This document shows positions 15,426 to 23,926 of a stretch of DNA of 27,727 nt, piece by piece. Position 1 is the first letter of the stretch, and every line of letters starts with the position of its first letter. Source of the DNA: CAIJXJ01 sp964445115 (GTDB taxonomy: Bacteria; Pseudomonadota; Gammaproteobacteria; Burkholderiales; Methylophilaceae). The notes below the pieces were generated by a model. The model was not told the origin of the DNA and did no database searches. It saw only the letters and a program-made list of their open reading frames with translations. The stretch is from positions 1 through 27,727 of the forward strand of contig CAYUJU010000035.1 of NCBI GenBank assembly GCA_964445115.1, in the 5' to 3' direction. The translations under genes and the position numbers were made by a program.

Positions 15426-17119
15426 CAAAACTTTTTTACAAGATTTTAATTTCCTTTATACTCCTTGTTACCTTAACGTGTTGGGCACAGGTTCAAGTAT
15501 TATATCAACCATCTGATGAAATTTTTATTAATCCAGAAAGAGGGTTTTACACCCAGGTTACTACATACGATGCTCAATCACCACTTACTTTAAATACCCT
15601 GAATAGTATAAAAAGCCAAGGGAAGTCTATAATTCTGAGAATGTATTATTTGAAGAGTTTTAGAAATACTCCATTAAATTCATCCTTGTTAACAATGATT
15701 GGAAATGATTTTAATCTTTTAAGACAAGCAGGGATGAAAAGTATTGTTCGGTTTGCTTATAGTGATAATATCGGACAGCCGGATGCCCCATTAAATATCG
15801 TATTAAATCACATTGACCAACTTAAACCACTTCTTCAGCAAAATTCAGATGTAATAATGGTAATGCAAGCAGGATTTATCGGAGCATGGGGTGAATGGCA
15901 TTCATCAACTAATGGTCTAGATACTGTAACCAATCGTAGGATGATATTATTTAAGATACTTGATGCTTTGCCATCAAGTAGAATGGTTCAGGTAAGAACA
16001 CCACATTTCAAACAGGAAATATTCGATAACTATAATCCCATTCCTGCTGATTCTGCTTTTCTTGGAACATATTTTACAAGAACAGGACATCATAATGATT
16101 GTTTTCTTGCAAGCTGGGATGATTATGGCACTTATACAGATACAATAGTTGAAAAACAATATTTAAACGATGATTGCTTATTTGTTCCAATTGGTGGAGA
16201 AACTTGTAACCCCAGCCAGTTTAGCGGATGTGCTAATGCTATTTATCAAATGAAATATTTAAGATGGACTTATCTTAATAGCGGATATCATCCAACGGTT
16301 TTAAATAGCTGGACAACAAATGGTTGTATGAATGATATTAAAAAATATTTGGGTTATAGATTTGAATTGATTGATGGTACTTTTACAGACTCTTTGAGAC
16401 CTGGGGATGGTTTTAATTTCAGTCTTAAAATTATAAACAAGGGAAATGCTGCATTATTTAATCCAAAAGATGTTGAACTCATTTTAGTTAATCAAGACAA
16501 TAATGAAAAATATTTTTGCAAGTTACCTATTGATCCTCGATTGTGGCAACCTAATGATACAGTTAACTTGCAATACACGATTGGTGTCTTAAATAATCAT
16601 CCTGCAGGATTATATAAATTATTCTTAAATCTACCCGACCCAGATCCCAAAATACATGAACGAGCTGATTATTCAATCAGATTTGCAAATTTAAATGTTT
16701 GGGATGCTGCTACTGGATATAATAATTTAAATATAAATGTAGTAGTTGATAGCACAGCAAGTGGTGCTTATTACACTGGTAATTTATTTTTCAAACCACT
16801 TGTTATTAATTCCATAGATGATGATGATTCAAACACTCACCAGGGTTCTAATCAGAGTAATCAATTAGAATTAAATAATTATCCTAATCCATTCAACAAC
16901 TCAACGAAAATTGTATTTAGTATCGGCAACAATTCTAATGTTTCATTAAAGCTTTATAATTTACTTGGTGAGCAAATAGATACGCTTATAAATGATTATA
17001 GACTAAAAGGTAACTATGAAGTCATTTATAATGCTGAGAAACTTTCAAGTGGAGTTTATTATTGCGTGTTATCTAATGAGTCCTCTTTAACAACCACAAA
17101 AATAATTGTCTTGAAATAA
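15422..17119 (+). CDS. T9SS-secreted DUF4874/DUF4832 protein, candidate glycoside hydrolase
   Basis: 565 residues from ATG 15422, overlapping the previous stop by four bases. The signal peptide ends near CWA-Q (residue 22). Residues about 33-205 match DUF4874: INPERGFY (36-43), then GKSIILRMYYL, and VMQAGFIGAWGEWH (147-160). Residues about 210-445 match DUF4832: ETCNPSQF (260-267), YLGYRFELIDGTF (309-321) and the C-terminal beta domain ending around AGLYKLFLNLPDP. Residues 485-565 are a T9SS sorting domain with a variant motif NYPNPFNNSTKIVFS. The layout (a TIM-barrel-like N-terminal half with an invariant-looking GEWH acid, then a beta sandwich) is that of a glycosidase, and such proteins occur in polysaccharide loci, but I do not know an established substrate. 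With the GH114-like protein it is the second surface candidate enzyme of the island. Confidence 0.75.
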   Translation: MTKLFYKILISFILLVTLTCWAQVQVLYQPSDEIFINPERGFYTQVTTYDAQSPLTLNTLNSIKSQGKSIILRMYYLKSFRNTPLNSSLLTMIGNDFNLLRQAGMKSIVRFAYSDNIGQPDAPLNIVLNHIDQLKPLLQQNSDVIMVMQAGFIGAWGEWHSSTNGLDTVTNRRMILFKILDALPSSRMVQVRTPHFKQEIFDNYNPIPADSAFLGTYFTRTGHHNDCFLASWDDYGTYTDTIVEKQYLNDDCLFVPIGGETCNPSQFSGCANAIYQMKYLRWTYLNSGYHPTVLNSWTTNGCMNDIKKYLGYRFELIDGTFTDSLRPGDGFNFSLKIINKGNAALFNPKDVELILVNQDNNEKYFCKLPIDPRLWQPNDTVNLQYTIGVLNNHPAGLYKLFLNLPDPDPKIHERADYSIRFANLNVWDAATGYNNLNINVVVDSTASGAYYTGNLFFKPLVINSIDDDDSNTHQGSNQSNQLELNNYPNPFNNSTKIVFSIGNNSNVSLKLYNLLGEQIDTLINDYRLKGNYEVIYNAEKLSSGVYYCVLSNESSLTTTKIIVLK

Positions 17120-17123
17120 GCAG

Positions 17124-18476
17124 ATGAGTAACGATAAAAGTCATCTGGATAGAAGTCTTGGTTTAATGCATGCAACTGCATCCAATATGGCTACAATGGT
17201 TGGCATTGGACCATTTATCACATTCCCATTAATTGTTTCTGCGATGGGTGGTCCGCAAGCAATGCTTGGTTGGGTTGCAGGTGCTATAATTGCGATTTCT
17301 GATGGACAGGTTTGGGCGGAACTGAGCACTTCATTACCTGGTGAGGGTGGTTCTTATGTCTATCTGCGGGAAGCTTATAAAAAATATTTTGGTAAACTGA
17401 TTGCATTTTTATTTATCTGGTCATTTTTATTAAGTGGACCATTCGAAATTGCTTCTGGATACATCGGAATGATGCACTATGTTTCATTTATATGGCCTTC
17501 ATTAACTGAAACTCATATCAGATTGCTTGCCTTTACAACTGGGATATTCACTATAATTTTACATTATAATAAAATAAAGTTTGTTGGAACATTAACGGTA
17601 ATTCTTTGGATAGTAATGCTAATTACTGTAGCGTTAACTATCATTGTTGGATTTTTGCATTTTAATGCCGCAAATGCTTTTGCTTTTCCAGACAGATGGT
17701 TTAACTTTTCATGGGGATTTCTAATGGGGCTCGGAGGTTCAACATTAATTGCAATGTATGATCTTCTCGGATATTATAACATTTGCTATGTTGAAGAAGA
17801 AGTAAAAAATCCCGGTTATGTTTTTCCGCGAGCAATAATCTGGTCTGTTATTGGTGTTACTTTTCTTTATGCCGTCATGAACTTTTTAGTTTTAGGAGTT
17901 CTTCCGTGGCAGGATGTAGCTAAATCAACTCACATTGTTTCCGATATTTTCAACAAGTTTTATGGAAATACAATTGCGATTATCATTACAATTCTAGTTG
18001 CAGTTACTGCCTATGGTTCAATCTATTCTTTGATGATGAGTTATTCCCGCTTACCTTTTGCTGCAGCGCGGGATGGTTTCTTTTTTGATTGGTTAAAAGC
18101 AATACATCCTAAAAAACATTTTCCACATTACTCTTTGCTATTAGTTGGAAGCATTACCTGTATAGCAAGTCTTTTTGATCTTGGCTTTATTATCGCAGCA
18201 ACATTGTCAAGCAGAATTCTTATTCAGTTTCTCGGACAAATAATAGGTCTTACTTTATTAAGAAAAGATTATCCTGATCTCAAGCGCCCATTTAAGATGT
18301 GGCTATATCCAATTCCCTCAGTTATAGCATTTATTGGATTCGCATTTATTTTTATAAGCTCTGGAATAAAAGCCATTTCATTAGGATTGGTTTGGCTTGC
18401 TGTTGGTGTAATATTTTTTCTTTATTGGGCAAAACAAAATAATGAATGGCCATATCAGATTGTTAAAGAAATATAA
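17124..18476 (+). CDS. APC-superfamily permease (amino acid/polyamine-type), inner membrane
   Basis: 450 residues from ATG 17124, 4 bp after the previous stop. The start LGLMHATASNMATMVGIGPF is the TM1 signature of the APC family, with the unwound G-x-G helix break. GWVAGAIIAISDGQVWAELSTSLPGEGGSYVYLREAY is the usual TM2-TM3 region. About 12 membrane segments can be counted, and CYVEEEVKNPGYVFPRAI (after TM6) is the conserved E-x-KNP loop. Family members carry amino acids, polyamines and related amines by proton or sodium coupling. Its place between secreted glycosidases in a saccharide operon is unusual; an amino-sugar such as galactosamine would be an attractive substrate, but this is conjecture. 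Confidence 0.85.
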   Translation: MSNDKSHLDRSLGLMHATASNMATMVGIGPFITFPLIVSAMGGPQAMLGWVAGAIIAISDGQVWAELSTSLPGEGGSYVYLREAYKKYFGKLIAFLFIWSFLLSGPFEIASGYIGMMHYVSFIWPSLTETHIRLLAFTTGIFTIILHYNKIKFVGTLTVILWIVMLITVALTIIVGFLHFNAANAFAFPDRWFNFSWGFLMGLGGSTLIAMYDLLGYYNICYVEEEVKNPGYVFPRAIIWSVIGVTFLYAVMNFLVLGVLPWQDVAKSTHIVSDIFNKFYGNTIAIIITILVAVTAYGSIYSLMMSYSRLPFAAARDGFFFDWLKAIHPKKHFPHYSLLLVGSITCIASLFDLGFIIAATLSSRILIQFLGQIIGLTLLRKDYPDLKRPFKMWLYPIPSVIAFIGFAFIFISSGIKAISLGLVWLAVGVIFFLYWAKQNNEWPYQIVKEI

Positions 18477-18490
18477 ATTTGAAAAATAAA

Positions 18491-19420
18491 ATGAAGGATA
18501 GAATTGAAATAAGAGGATGCAGAAATGATGATGAACTATTGAAAGTGGTTCGTCTTTGCGATGCTGCTTTTGAAAAGACACCTTATGAATACTTTGAGAG
18601 ACATATACTTAAAGATGCAACACTTTTACCAGAAGATACAAGAATATTAATAGTTGATAATGAAATTGTAAGCTCAGTTCAGGTATTCCCAAGAACGATG
18701 TATTTAAATGGAGGGAAAATTGATTTTGGAGGAATAGGAAATGTTGCAACCTATCCTGCAAAAAGAAAATTAGGTTATGCTGAATTGGTAATGAATGATG
18801 CTATCAATTACATGAAAGAACGAGAATTTAAATTTTCACTTCTTACAACAACTATAAACAAGTATTATGAAAAGTTTGGTTTTGAAACTTTGAATCGTGA
18901 AATGATCGAAATAAATAAAGTCTTTCCCAATTTCCATAAAAGTATAAGAAAATTTAATCGGGCAAATGATTTTGGGATAGTGAAAAATATTTATGAATAT
19001 TATAACCGTGACGGGATTGGCCCTTTATTCAGGGACATTAAATATTGGGAGGCTCAATTTAATTTTTGTGGTGAGGATGAAAATCTATTTCTGGTTTTTG
19101 AAAACACAAATTCAGTAGAGGGTTATATTCGGGCTGTTCGCGAAAATGATAAAATTAAAATATTGGAATTTGCAGCTGTTAATGACTACTTGCGAATATT
19201 TAAATCTTTGCTAGAGTCAATTTGTTATCGAACAGGTATAAACGATTTCGAATTGTTTCTTTCAGAATCCGAGAAACAAAAACTTCAATTAAAAAATTAT
19301 ATAAGTAAGGTTGATAGCGATTTGATGATACTGTTTTTTGGAAATAGATTAACTGAATTACAGAAAAGGGAATTAACTAAATATAATAACATAAATTATT
19401 GGCTTAGTGATTTTTTCTAA
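18491..19420 (+). CDS. GNAT-family N-acetyltransferase
   Basis: 309 residues from ATG 18491; an in-frame TTG at 18479, 3 bp after the permease stop, would add four residues. I prefer the ATG, although neither has a good ribosome site. Residues 1-135 fit the GNAT fold: IEIRGCRNDDELLKVVRL (beta1-alpha1), SSVQVFPRTMYL (beta3), and IGNVATYPAKRKLGYAELVM, the acetyl-CoA-binding motif A in a degenerate form of R-x-x-G-x-G/A. A TTTINKYYEKFGFE end follows. The second half is less clear and may be a second GNAT-like domain, as in Eis-type proteins. The protein is cytoplasmic, with no signal peptide. It sits directly behind the permease, so it may acetylate the imported amine. N-acetylation of galactosamine would fit the locus but is inferred. 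Confidence 0.78.
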   Translation: MKDRIEIRGCRNDDELLKVVRLCDAAFEKTPYEYFERHILKDATLLPEDTRILIVDNEIVSSVQVFPRTMYLNGGKIDFGGIGNVATYPAKRKLGYAELVMNDAINYMKEREFKFSLLTTTINKYYEKFGFETLNREMIEINKVFPNFHKSIRKFNRANDFGIVKNIYEYYNRDGIGPLFRDIKYWEAQFNFCGEDENLFLVFENTNSVEGYIRAVRENDKIKILEFAAVNDYLRIFKSLLESICYRTGINDFELFLSESEKQKLQLKNYISKVDSDLMILFFGNRLTELQKRELTKYNNINYWLSDFF

Positions 19421-19450
19421 AAAAGTATAAAAATATTAATAAAGGGAAAC

Positions 19451-22087
19451 ATGAAAATAATTTTTTTACTTCTGCTAATTTCTTTTGTTACCAGTGTTTT
19501 TGGACAAAATACTTCTTATATAAAAGAAGATGAATCGGCTTTTAAAATCGGTAATCGGTTTATAGAGAGAACAATTACAATACTGGATAATAAACCAGGT
19601 ACATCCGAGATAATTAATAAATTATCAGGGCAACACTATTCAGTAATTTCAAATGAGTTTTCGCTTGATATAGTGTTTGCCGGATTTGGTCCTGCACTCA
19701 GTAAAAATCAAAATGGAGAAAATCCATCCGCAATTACTTCTAAAAATTTTCAATACGATGGCTATAATATCCTTAATGATGATAATTCTAAAACCTTGGT
19801 TCTAAAGTATTCTTTAAAGGATTATCTATATTCTTTTTACCTCGATCTTTACTATAAGGTTGTTGATAATGAACCATACATACGAAAGTGGATTGAAATT
19901 AGTGATTCATCTGAAGGAATTCACTTCCTGGATAAGATGAATGTTGAAGATCTTAATTTTTCTAATCCAAAATTTTCGCATGGTGAATTTGGTCAACCTG
20001 TTTTTAACAAAGATATTTTTCTTGCTGTTGAATATCCGGCTGTCCAAAATTTAATTAATGAAAATCAAATCAAAATTGGATATGTAATTGGTAAAAAAAT
20101 TACGAAGGATAAAATCATCTCTTATCCTTCAATAATAGGCGTTTCAACTTCAGATATAAAACTCGAACAATCCTTTATGAGTTATATTGATTCAATTAAA
20201 GTGAAAGGTACTAGACCATTTTTACTCTATAATTCCTGGTACGATCTGCGTAATCCAGCAATTGCTGAAGGTCCTGAAAGTATAATGAACGAAAAAAATG
20301 TTCTGGAAAGAATTGATTCATTCAAAAAATATATGGTGGAAAAACATAATATCACTCTTGATGCTTTTGTCCTCGACGATGGATGGGATAATTACAATAG
20401 TATTTGGGAAATTGATACAAGACATCTTCCAAACAAGTTTACTCCATTTTTATCACCGCTTAGTGAGATGCATACAACTTTAGGAATTTGGGCATCACCA
20501 TTCTGTGGATACTCAAATCGAGATAAAAGAGTAAAGTGGGGCAGCGAACATGGTTATGAAAAAACAGGTGACTTTTTATGTTTTGCCGGAAAAAATTATA
20601 AAGCACAGTTTGAAAGAAAAATGGTCGAGTACACCAAAGAATTTAATATGGGTTACTTTAAGTGGGATGGTTTTTTACTTGCTTGCAATGAACCCGATCA
20701 TGGGCATTTACCTGGAGTGTATTCGCGCGAAGAATTAATTTCAACCTATATTCATATGATGCAAGCTGTAAGAAAAATTAATCCTGATATTTTTATCAAC
20801 ATAACCGTTGGAAGCTGGCTTTCACCCTGGTGGTTGCAATATGCTGATTGTATATGGATGCAAGGTGAAGATTACGCTTATGCTGAAGATGTTCCTTCGA
20901 TGAATCCAAGAGATAAAGCTATTACTTATCGAGATGCGGTTTTGTGGGATAATTTTCAAAATCAAAAACTTCTGTTTCCTATCTCCAGTTTGATGACACA
21001 TGGTATTATTAAAGGCAGATTAAATTTTCTTGGTGGTAAAGATGAAGCTCTTGATTCTTTTACAAATGAAGTGATGATGTATTTTGGCCGAGGAGTGATG
21101 ATGTGGGAACTATATGTATCTCCGGATTTACTCTCAGATGCTGAGTGGGACGCAATTGCTAAATCATTAAAATGGGCAAAATCTAATAAGGATGTTTTAA
21201 GCAAAACTAAAATGATTTTAGGTAATCCATTAAAGCGGGAACCTTATGGTTATGTTCACCTAACAAGTGATAAGGGAATTGTATTATTAAGAAATCCTTA
21301 TCTGGATTCAAAAGAAGTTACAATTAAGCTGGATTCATCTATCGGTGAAATGTCTTCTAATGAAGATTATTTTGTAAAAATAGTTTATCCTTATAATAAA
21401 GTTTTACCGGAAAAATTCAGATTCCCTGGCAACTTATCCTTCAAATTAAATGGATATGAAATTGTTCTTCTTGAACTTATTCCAACAAATAAAATTGAAC
21501 CTAATACACCTTTAGGAGTTCGATATGATATAAATGAAAAGGGCAATATTATTTTATACGATGAGTTTGGGGCTCAAATAAATTACTCCCTCTACCCTCA
21601 AGCAGAAAAAAAATCTTTTAAGCTTGATGGAGAACCAGTAAACATTACATTTAAAAATACTGAAAATATAATTGTTGATGGAAATAATCTGAACGGAAAT
21701 TTCTTTGCTGAAGTACCATACAATTATCTTAATGCTAAACTGGCTTTTCTTATTGAACCAGAAGGAAGATTGTTAAAAGAAAATATGCCATCAATAAAAA
21801 TATCTGTAAATGGATTGCCTGTTGAAACAACAATTGAGCAAGAAAATGGCAAATGGTTTTGGCTAACTGCTCCCCTTCAAGGTGGTGAAAATGAAATACA
21901 ATTTGAACTTATATTCAAAGAAAAAAGTGCAAGTAAAATTAGTTTATGGTTAATGGCAGATCAGATTCTTGAAGCAGTATTACTAGATGAAAAATTAAAT
22001 AATGATACAGAACTATTACCTCCAAAACCATATTCATCAGAAATTAAAAAAGTTGAATTGAAAATTAACAGCTATACTATTCAATAG
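19451..22087 (+). CDS. divergent GH36-like (clan GH-D) glycosidase, exported
   Basis: 878 residues from ATG 19451 (AAAGGG 6 nt upstream). The signal peptide ends near FGQ (residue 19), with no T9SS domain, so it is probably periplasmic. An N-terminal beta-sandwich (about 25-255) is followed by a barrel. The barrel carries YNSWYDL (260-266), FVLDDGWDN (306-314), LGIWASPFCGYS (344-355), MGYFKWDGF (400-408), FINITVGSWLSPWW (448-461) and WMQGEDYAY (469-477). By analogy with clan GH-D, D406 in FKWD is the nucleophile, and E473 or D474 may be the acid/base. Residues about 680-878 form one or two extra beta-rich domains not found in the GH36-like enzyme upstream. It resembles the GH36-like proteins often mis-annotated as 'enterotoxin' in environmental genomes. 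Alpha-galactosidase or alpha-N-acetylgalactosaminidase activity is likely; the exact family needs a profile search. Confidence 0.75.
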   Translation: MKIIFLLLLISFVTSVFGQNTSYIKEDESAFKIGNRFIERTITILDNKPGTSEIINKLSGQHYSVISNEFSLDIVFAGFGPALSKNQNGENPSAITSKNFQYDGYNILNDDNSKTLVLKYSLKDYLYSFYLDLYYKVVDNEPYIRKWIEISDSSEGIHFLDKMNVEDLNFSNPKFSHGEFGQPVFNKDIFLAVEYPAVQNLINENQIKIGYVIGKKITKDKIISYPSIIGVSTSDIKLEQSFMSYIDSIKVKGTRPFLLYNSWYDLRNPAIAEGPESIMNEKNVLERIDSFKKYMVEKHNITLDAFVLDDGWDNYNSIWEIDTRHLPNKFTPFLSPLSEMHTTLGIWASPFCGYSNRDKRVKWGSEHGYEKTGDFLCFAGKNYKAQFERKMVEYTKEFNMGYFKWDGFLLACNEPDHGHLPGVYSREELISTYIHMMQAVRKINPDIFINITVGSWLSPWWLQYADCIWMQGEDYAYAEDVPSMNPRDKAITYRDAVLWDNFQNQKLLFPISSLMTHGIIKGRLNFLGGKDEALDSFTNEVMMYFGRGVMMWELYVSPDLLSDAEWDAIAKSLKWAKSNKDVLSKTKMILGNPLKREPYGYVHLTSDKGIVLLRNPYLDSKEVTIKLDSSIGEMSSNEDYFVKIVYPYNKVLPEKFRFPGNLSFKLNGYEIVLLELIPTNKIEPNTPLGVRYDINEKGNIILYDEFGAQINYSLYPQAEKKSFKLDGEPVNITFKNTENIIVDGNNLNGNFFAEVPYNYLNAKLAFLIEPEGRLLKENMPSIKISVNGLPVETTIEQENGKWFWLTAPLQGGENEIQFELIFKEKSASKISLWLMADQILEAVLLDEKLNNDTELLPPKPYSSEIKKVELKINSYTIQ

Positions 22088-22098
22088 GAGAAAATAAA

Positions 22099-22236
22099 AT
22101 GAATTTTGATTGGATTACGTGGAGCATCTGGCTAGTAGGGTTCATAATCCTGATTATCTGGATTCTTGTTCCGGCAAGAGAATTTAAAAAACTTGTTCAG
22201 AAAAGAAGAGCAGAGCATAAATTAAATAATCATTAA
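22099..22236 (+). CDS. 45-residue membrane peptide, putative symporter accessory protein
   Basis: ATG 22099, TAA 22234-22236, with a strong AGGAGA site eight bases before the start. The peptide has a short Trp-rich N-terminus (MNFDWITWSIW), one hydrophobic helix (LVGFIILIIWILV) and a basic tail (KKLVQKRRAEHK), giving a clear positive-inside orientation. It fits exactly into the 12-bp and 27-bp spaces between the glycosidase and the SSS symporter. SSS-family symporters in many bacteria are preceded by small membrane peptides of this size, so an accessory or assembly role is the best guess. It is absent from longer-ORF surveys because of its length. Confidence 0.7.
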   Translation: MNFDWITWSIWLVGFIILIIWILVPAREFKKLVQKRRAEHKLNNH

Positions 22237-22263
22237 CCTTCTTAAATATTATTGGATAAAAAA

Positions 22264-23910
22264 ATGATAACAATTGATTATGTAATAATTTTTGTATTTC
22301 TGGCTGCTATGTTCTATGTAGGTTCAATCTTTTACAAATGGGTAGGCAGCTCAGATGATTTTTATCTTGCAGGCAGACAACTCACTCCATTTATCCTAGC
22401 GGCTGTGCTTGCGGCGACTAATGTCAATCTATATAGTTTTGTTGGACAAGCCGGAATAGCATACAAGGAGGGTATCCCTATTATATGGCAAACCTGGACG
22501 GGAAATATGGCTATGGTTATTTCTGGATTATTTGTTATACCGATATTTAGAAGATTGAGAATTCGGACAATTCCTGAATTTCTGGAAAAAAGATATAGTA
22601 AAGGTGTTAGGACATTTGTTGCATTCCTTTGGATTTTACGATTGACTTTTTGGTTAGGCGTAGTTCTTTATACTGCAGTTATAGCTGCTCAAACTATTTC
22701 GGGTTTAACGTCTTTTACTGCATGGGTTCTCATTTTCTCAGTGGTTGTTATTATCTATACAATTCTTGGAGGAATGTGGTCCGTTGCATTCACTGATGTA
22801 ATTCAATTTATTTTAATGTTAGGTGGGGCTCTTATATTGCTTCCGTTAGTAATGAGCGCTGTAGGTTGGTTTCCGGGCTTATCTGCAAAGTTACCAGAAG
22901 GGGCATTGACGCTTGTAAGAAGTACAGGAACATATAATTGGAAATTTATTCTGGCAATTTTTCTATTAGGTATAGAATGGGCTTGTGTCGATCAGGGATT
23001 GTTACAAAGAGCTTTTGGCGCAGAAAGTACTCGCAGCGTTGCAAAAGGGTTAGTCTTAGCTGGAATAATTACAACTCCTTTTGCACTTCTATGGAATTTG
23101 CCAGGATTAGCTGCAAGAATTTTATATCCCGGTTTAACTAATGCAGATTCTGCTGTTCCGCTTTTAATTGCTAATCTTATCCCTAATATTGTTCTGGGAT
23201 TGGTTGTAGTTGGTTTATTATCATCACAATTGTCAACTATCTCTGGTAACCTTAATGGTGTGGCAACAATTTTTGCTAGTGATGTTTACGAGAATGTTAT
23301 CAACAGAAAAGCCACGGATGGTGATGTACTTCGTATCGCAAGAATAATAACTTTAATTACCGGTATTGGAATGGTATTGTTTGCTTACTTAGTACCAATA
23401 TTAGGCGGCGCTGTTAATGCTTATCTTACAATAATTGCTATTATGGATATGCCATTGTTTGTAATAGCAGTTGTGTATGGGCTCCTCTGGAAAAGAGTTA
23501 ATTGGCAGGGTGCAGTAACTGGTTATATACTTGGTGCTATTTCTGGTGTGATTGGTCAATTTTTCTTTAAGCTGGATTTTAATGTGACAACATTTATTAC
23601 CGCCGGTACAACTTTAATCATTACTCCTATCGTAAGTCTTATGACCAAAGAAGAATCAAATGAAAAGATAGAAGCAATATGGAGAGCAAGAACAATAAGT
23701 GATGAGGAAATACAGAACAAAGATGTTTTTAATATTATCCCAAAAACATTGAATGGAAAACTAAGTCTTTCGGTTTTCTTTTTAGGGTTAATATTATTCC
23801 TTATCGGAGTATTTATGGGTAGCACCGGATCAAGTGCCGCTTCAGTTATTGCAGTAACCGGTATGTTAATCTATTTTATTGGTGGTTTACTAAGAGCATA
23901 TACAAATTAA
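22264..23910 (+). CDS. SSS-family sodium:solute (sugar-type) symporter
   Basis: 548 residues from ATG 22264, with GGA 7 nt upstream; an in-frame TTG at 22252 would add four residues and is less likely. The opening DYVIIFVFLAAMFYVGSIFY and SSDDFYLAGRQLTPFILAAV is the standard SSS TM1 with the DFYLAGR motif. YTILGGMWSVAFTDVIQFIL is the conserved sodium-site region, and ALLWNLPGLAARILYP and GLLSSQLSTISGNLNG match later segments of the SGLT-like branch. About 13-14 membrane helices are expected. It should take up monosaccharide released in the periplasm, by sodium symport. It lies directly before the sugar kinase gene, which makes galactose or N-acetylgalactosamine the likely cargo. Confidence 0.9.
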   Translation: MITIDYVIIFVFLAAMFYVGSIFYKWVGSSDDFYLAGRQLTPFILAAVLAATNVNLYSFVGQAGIAYKEGIPIIWQTWTGNMAMVISGLFVIPIFRRLRIRTIPEFLEKRYSKGVRTFVAFLWILRLTFWLGVVLYTAVIAAQTISGLTSFTAWVLIFSVVVIIYTILGGMWSVAFTDVIQFILMLGGALILLPLVMSAVGWFPGLSAKLPEGALTLVRSTGTYNWKFILAIFLLGIEWACVDQGLLQRAFGAESTRSVAKGLVLAGIITTPFALLWNLPGLAARILYPGLTNADSAVPLLIANLIPNIVLGLVVVGLLSSQLSTISGNLNGVATIFASDVYENVINRKATDGDVLRIARIITLITGIGMVLFAYLVPILGGAVNAYLTIIAIMDMPLFVIAVVYGLLWKRVNWQGAVTGYILGAISGVIGQFFFKLDFNVTTFITAGTTLIITPIVSLMTKEESNEKIEAIWRARTISDEEIQNKDVFNIIPKTLNGKLSLSVFFLGLILFLIGVFMGSTGSSAASVIAVTGMLIYFIGGLLRAYTN

Positions 23911-23926
23911 TTTATATGGAATAATT

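Noticed and set aside
20962..21204. Antisense and shifted frames within the large glycosidase genes (for example 20962-21204, 20298-20483, 22938-23141, 23556-23825)
   Set aside because: All lie within strongly supported genes and show no domain, signal or ribosome-site support.
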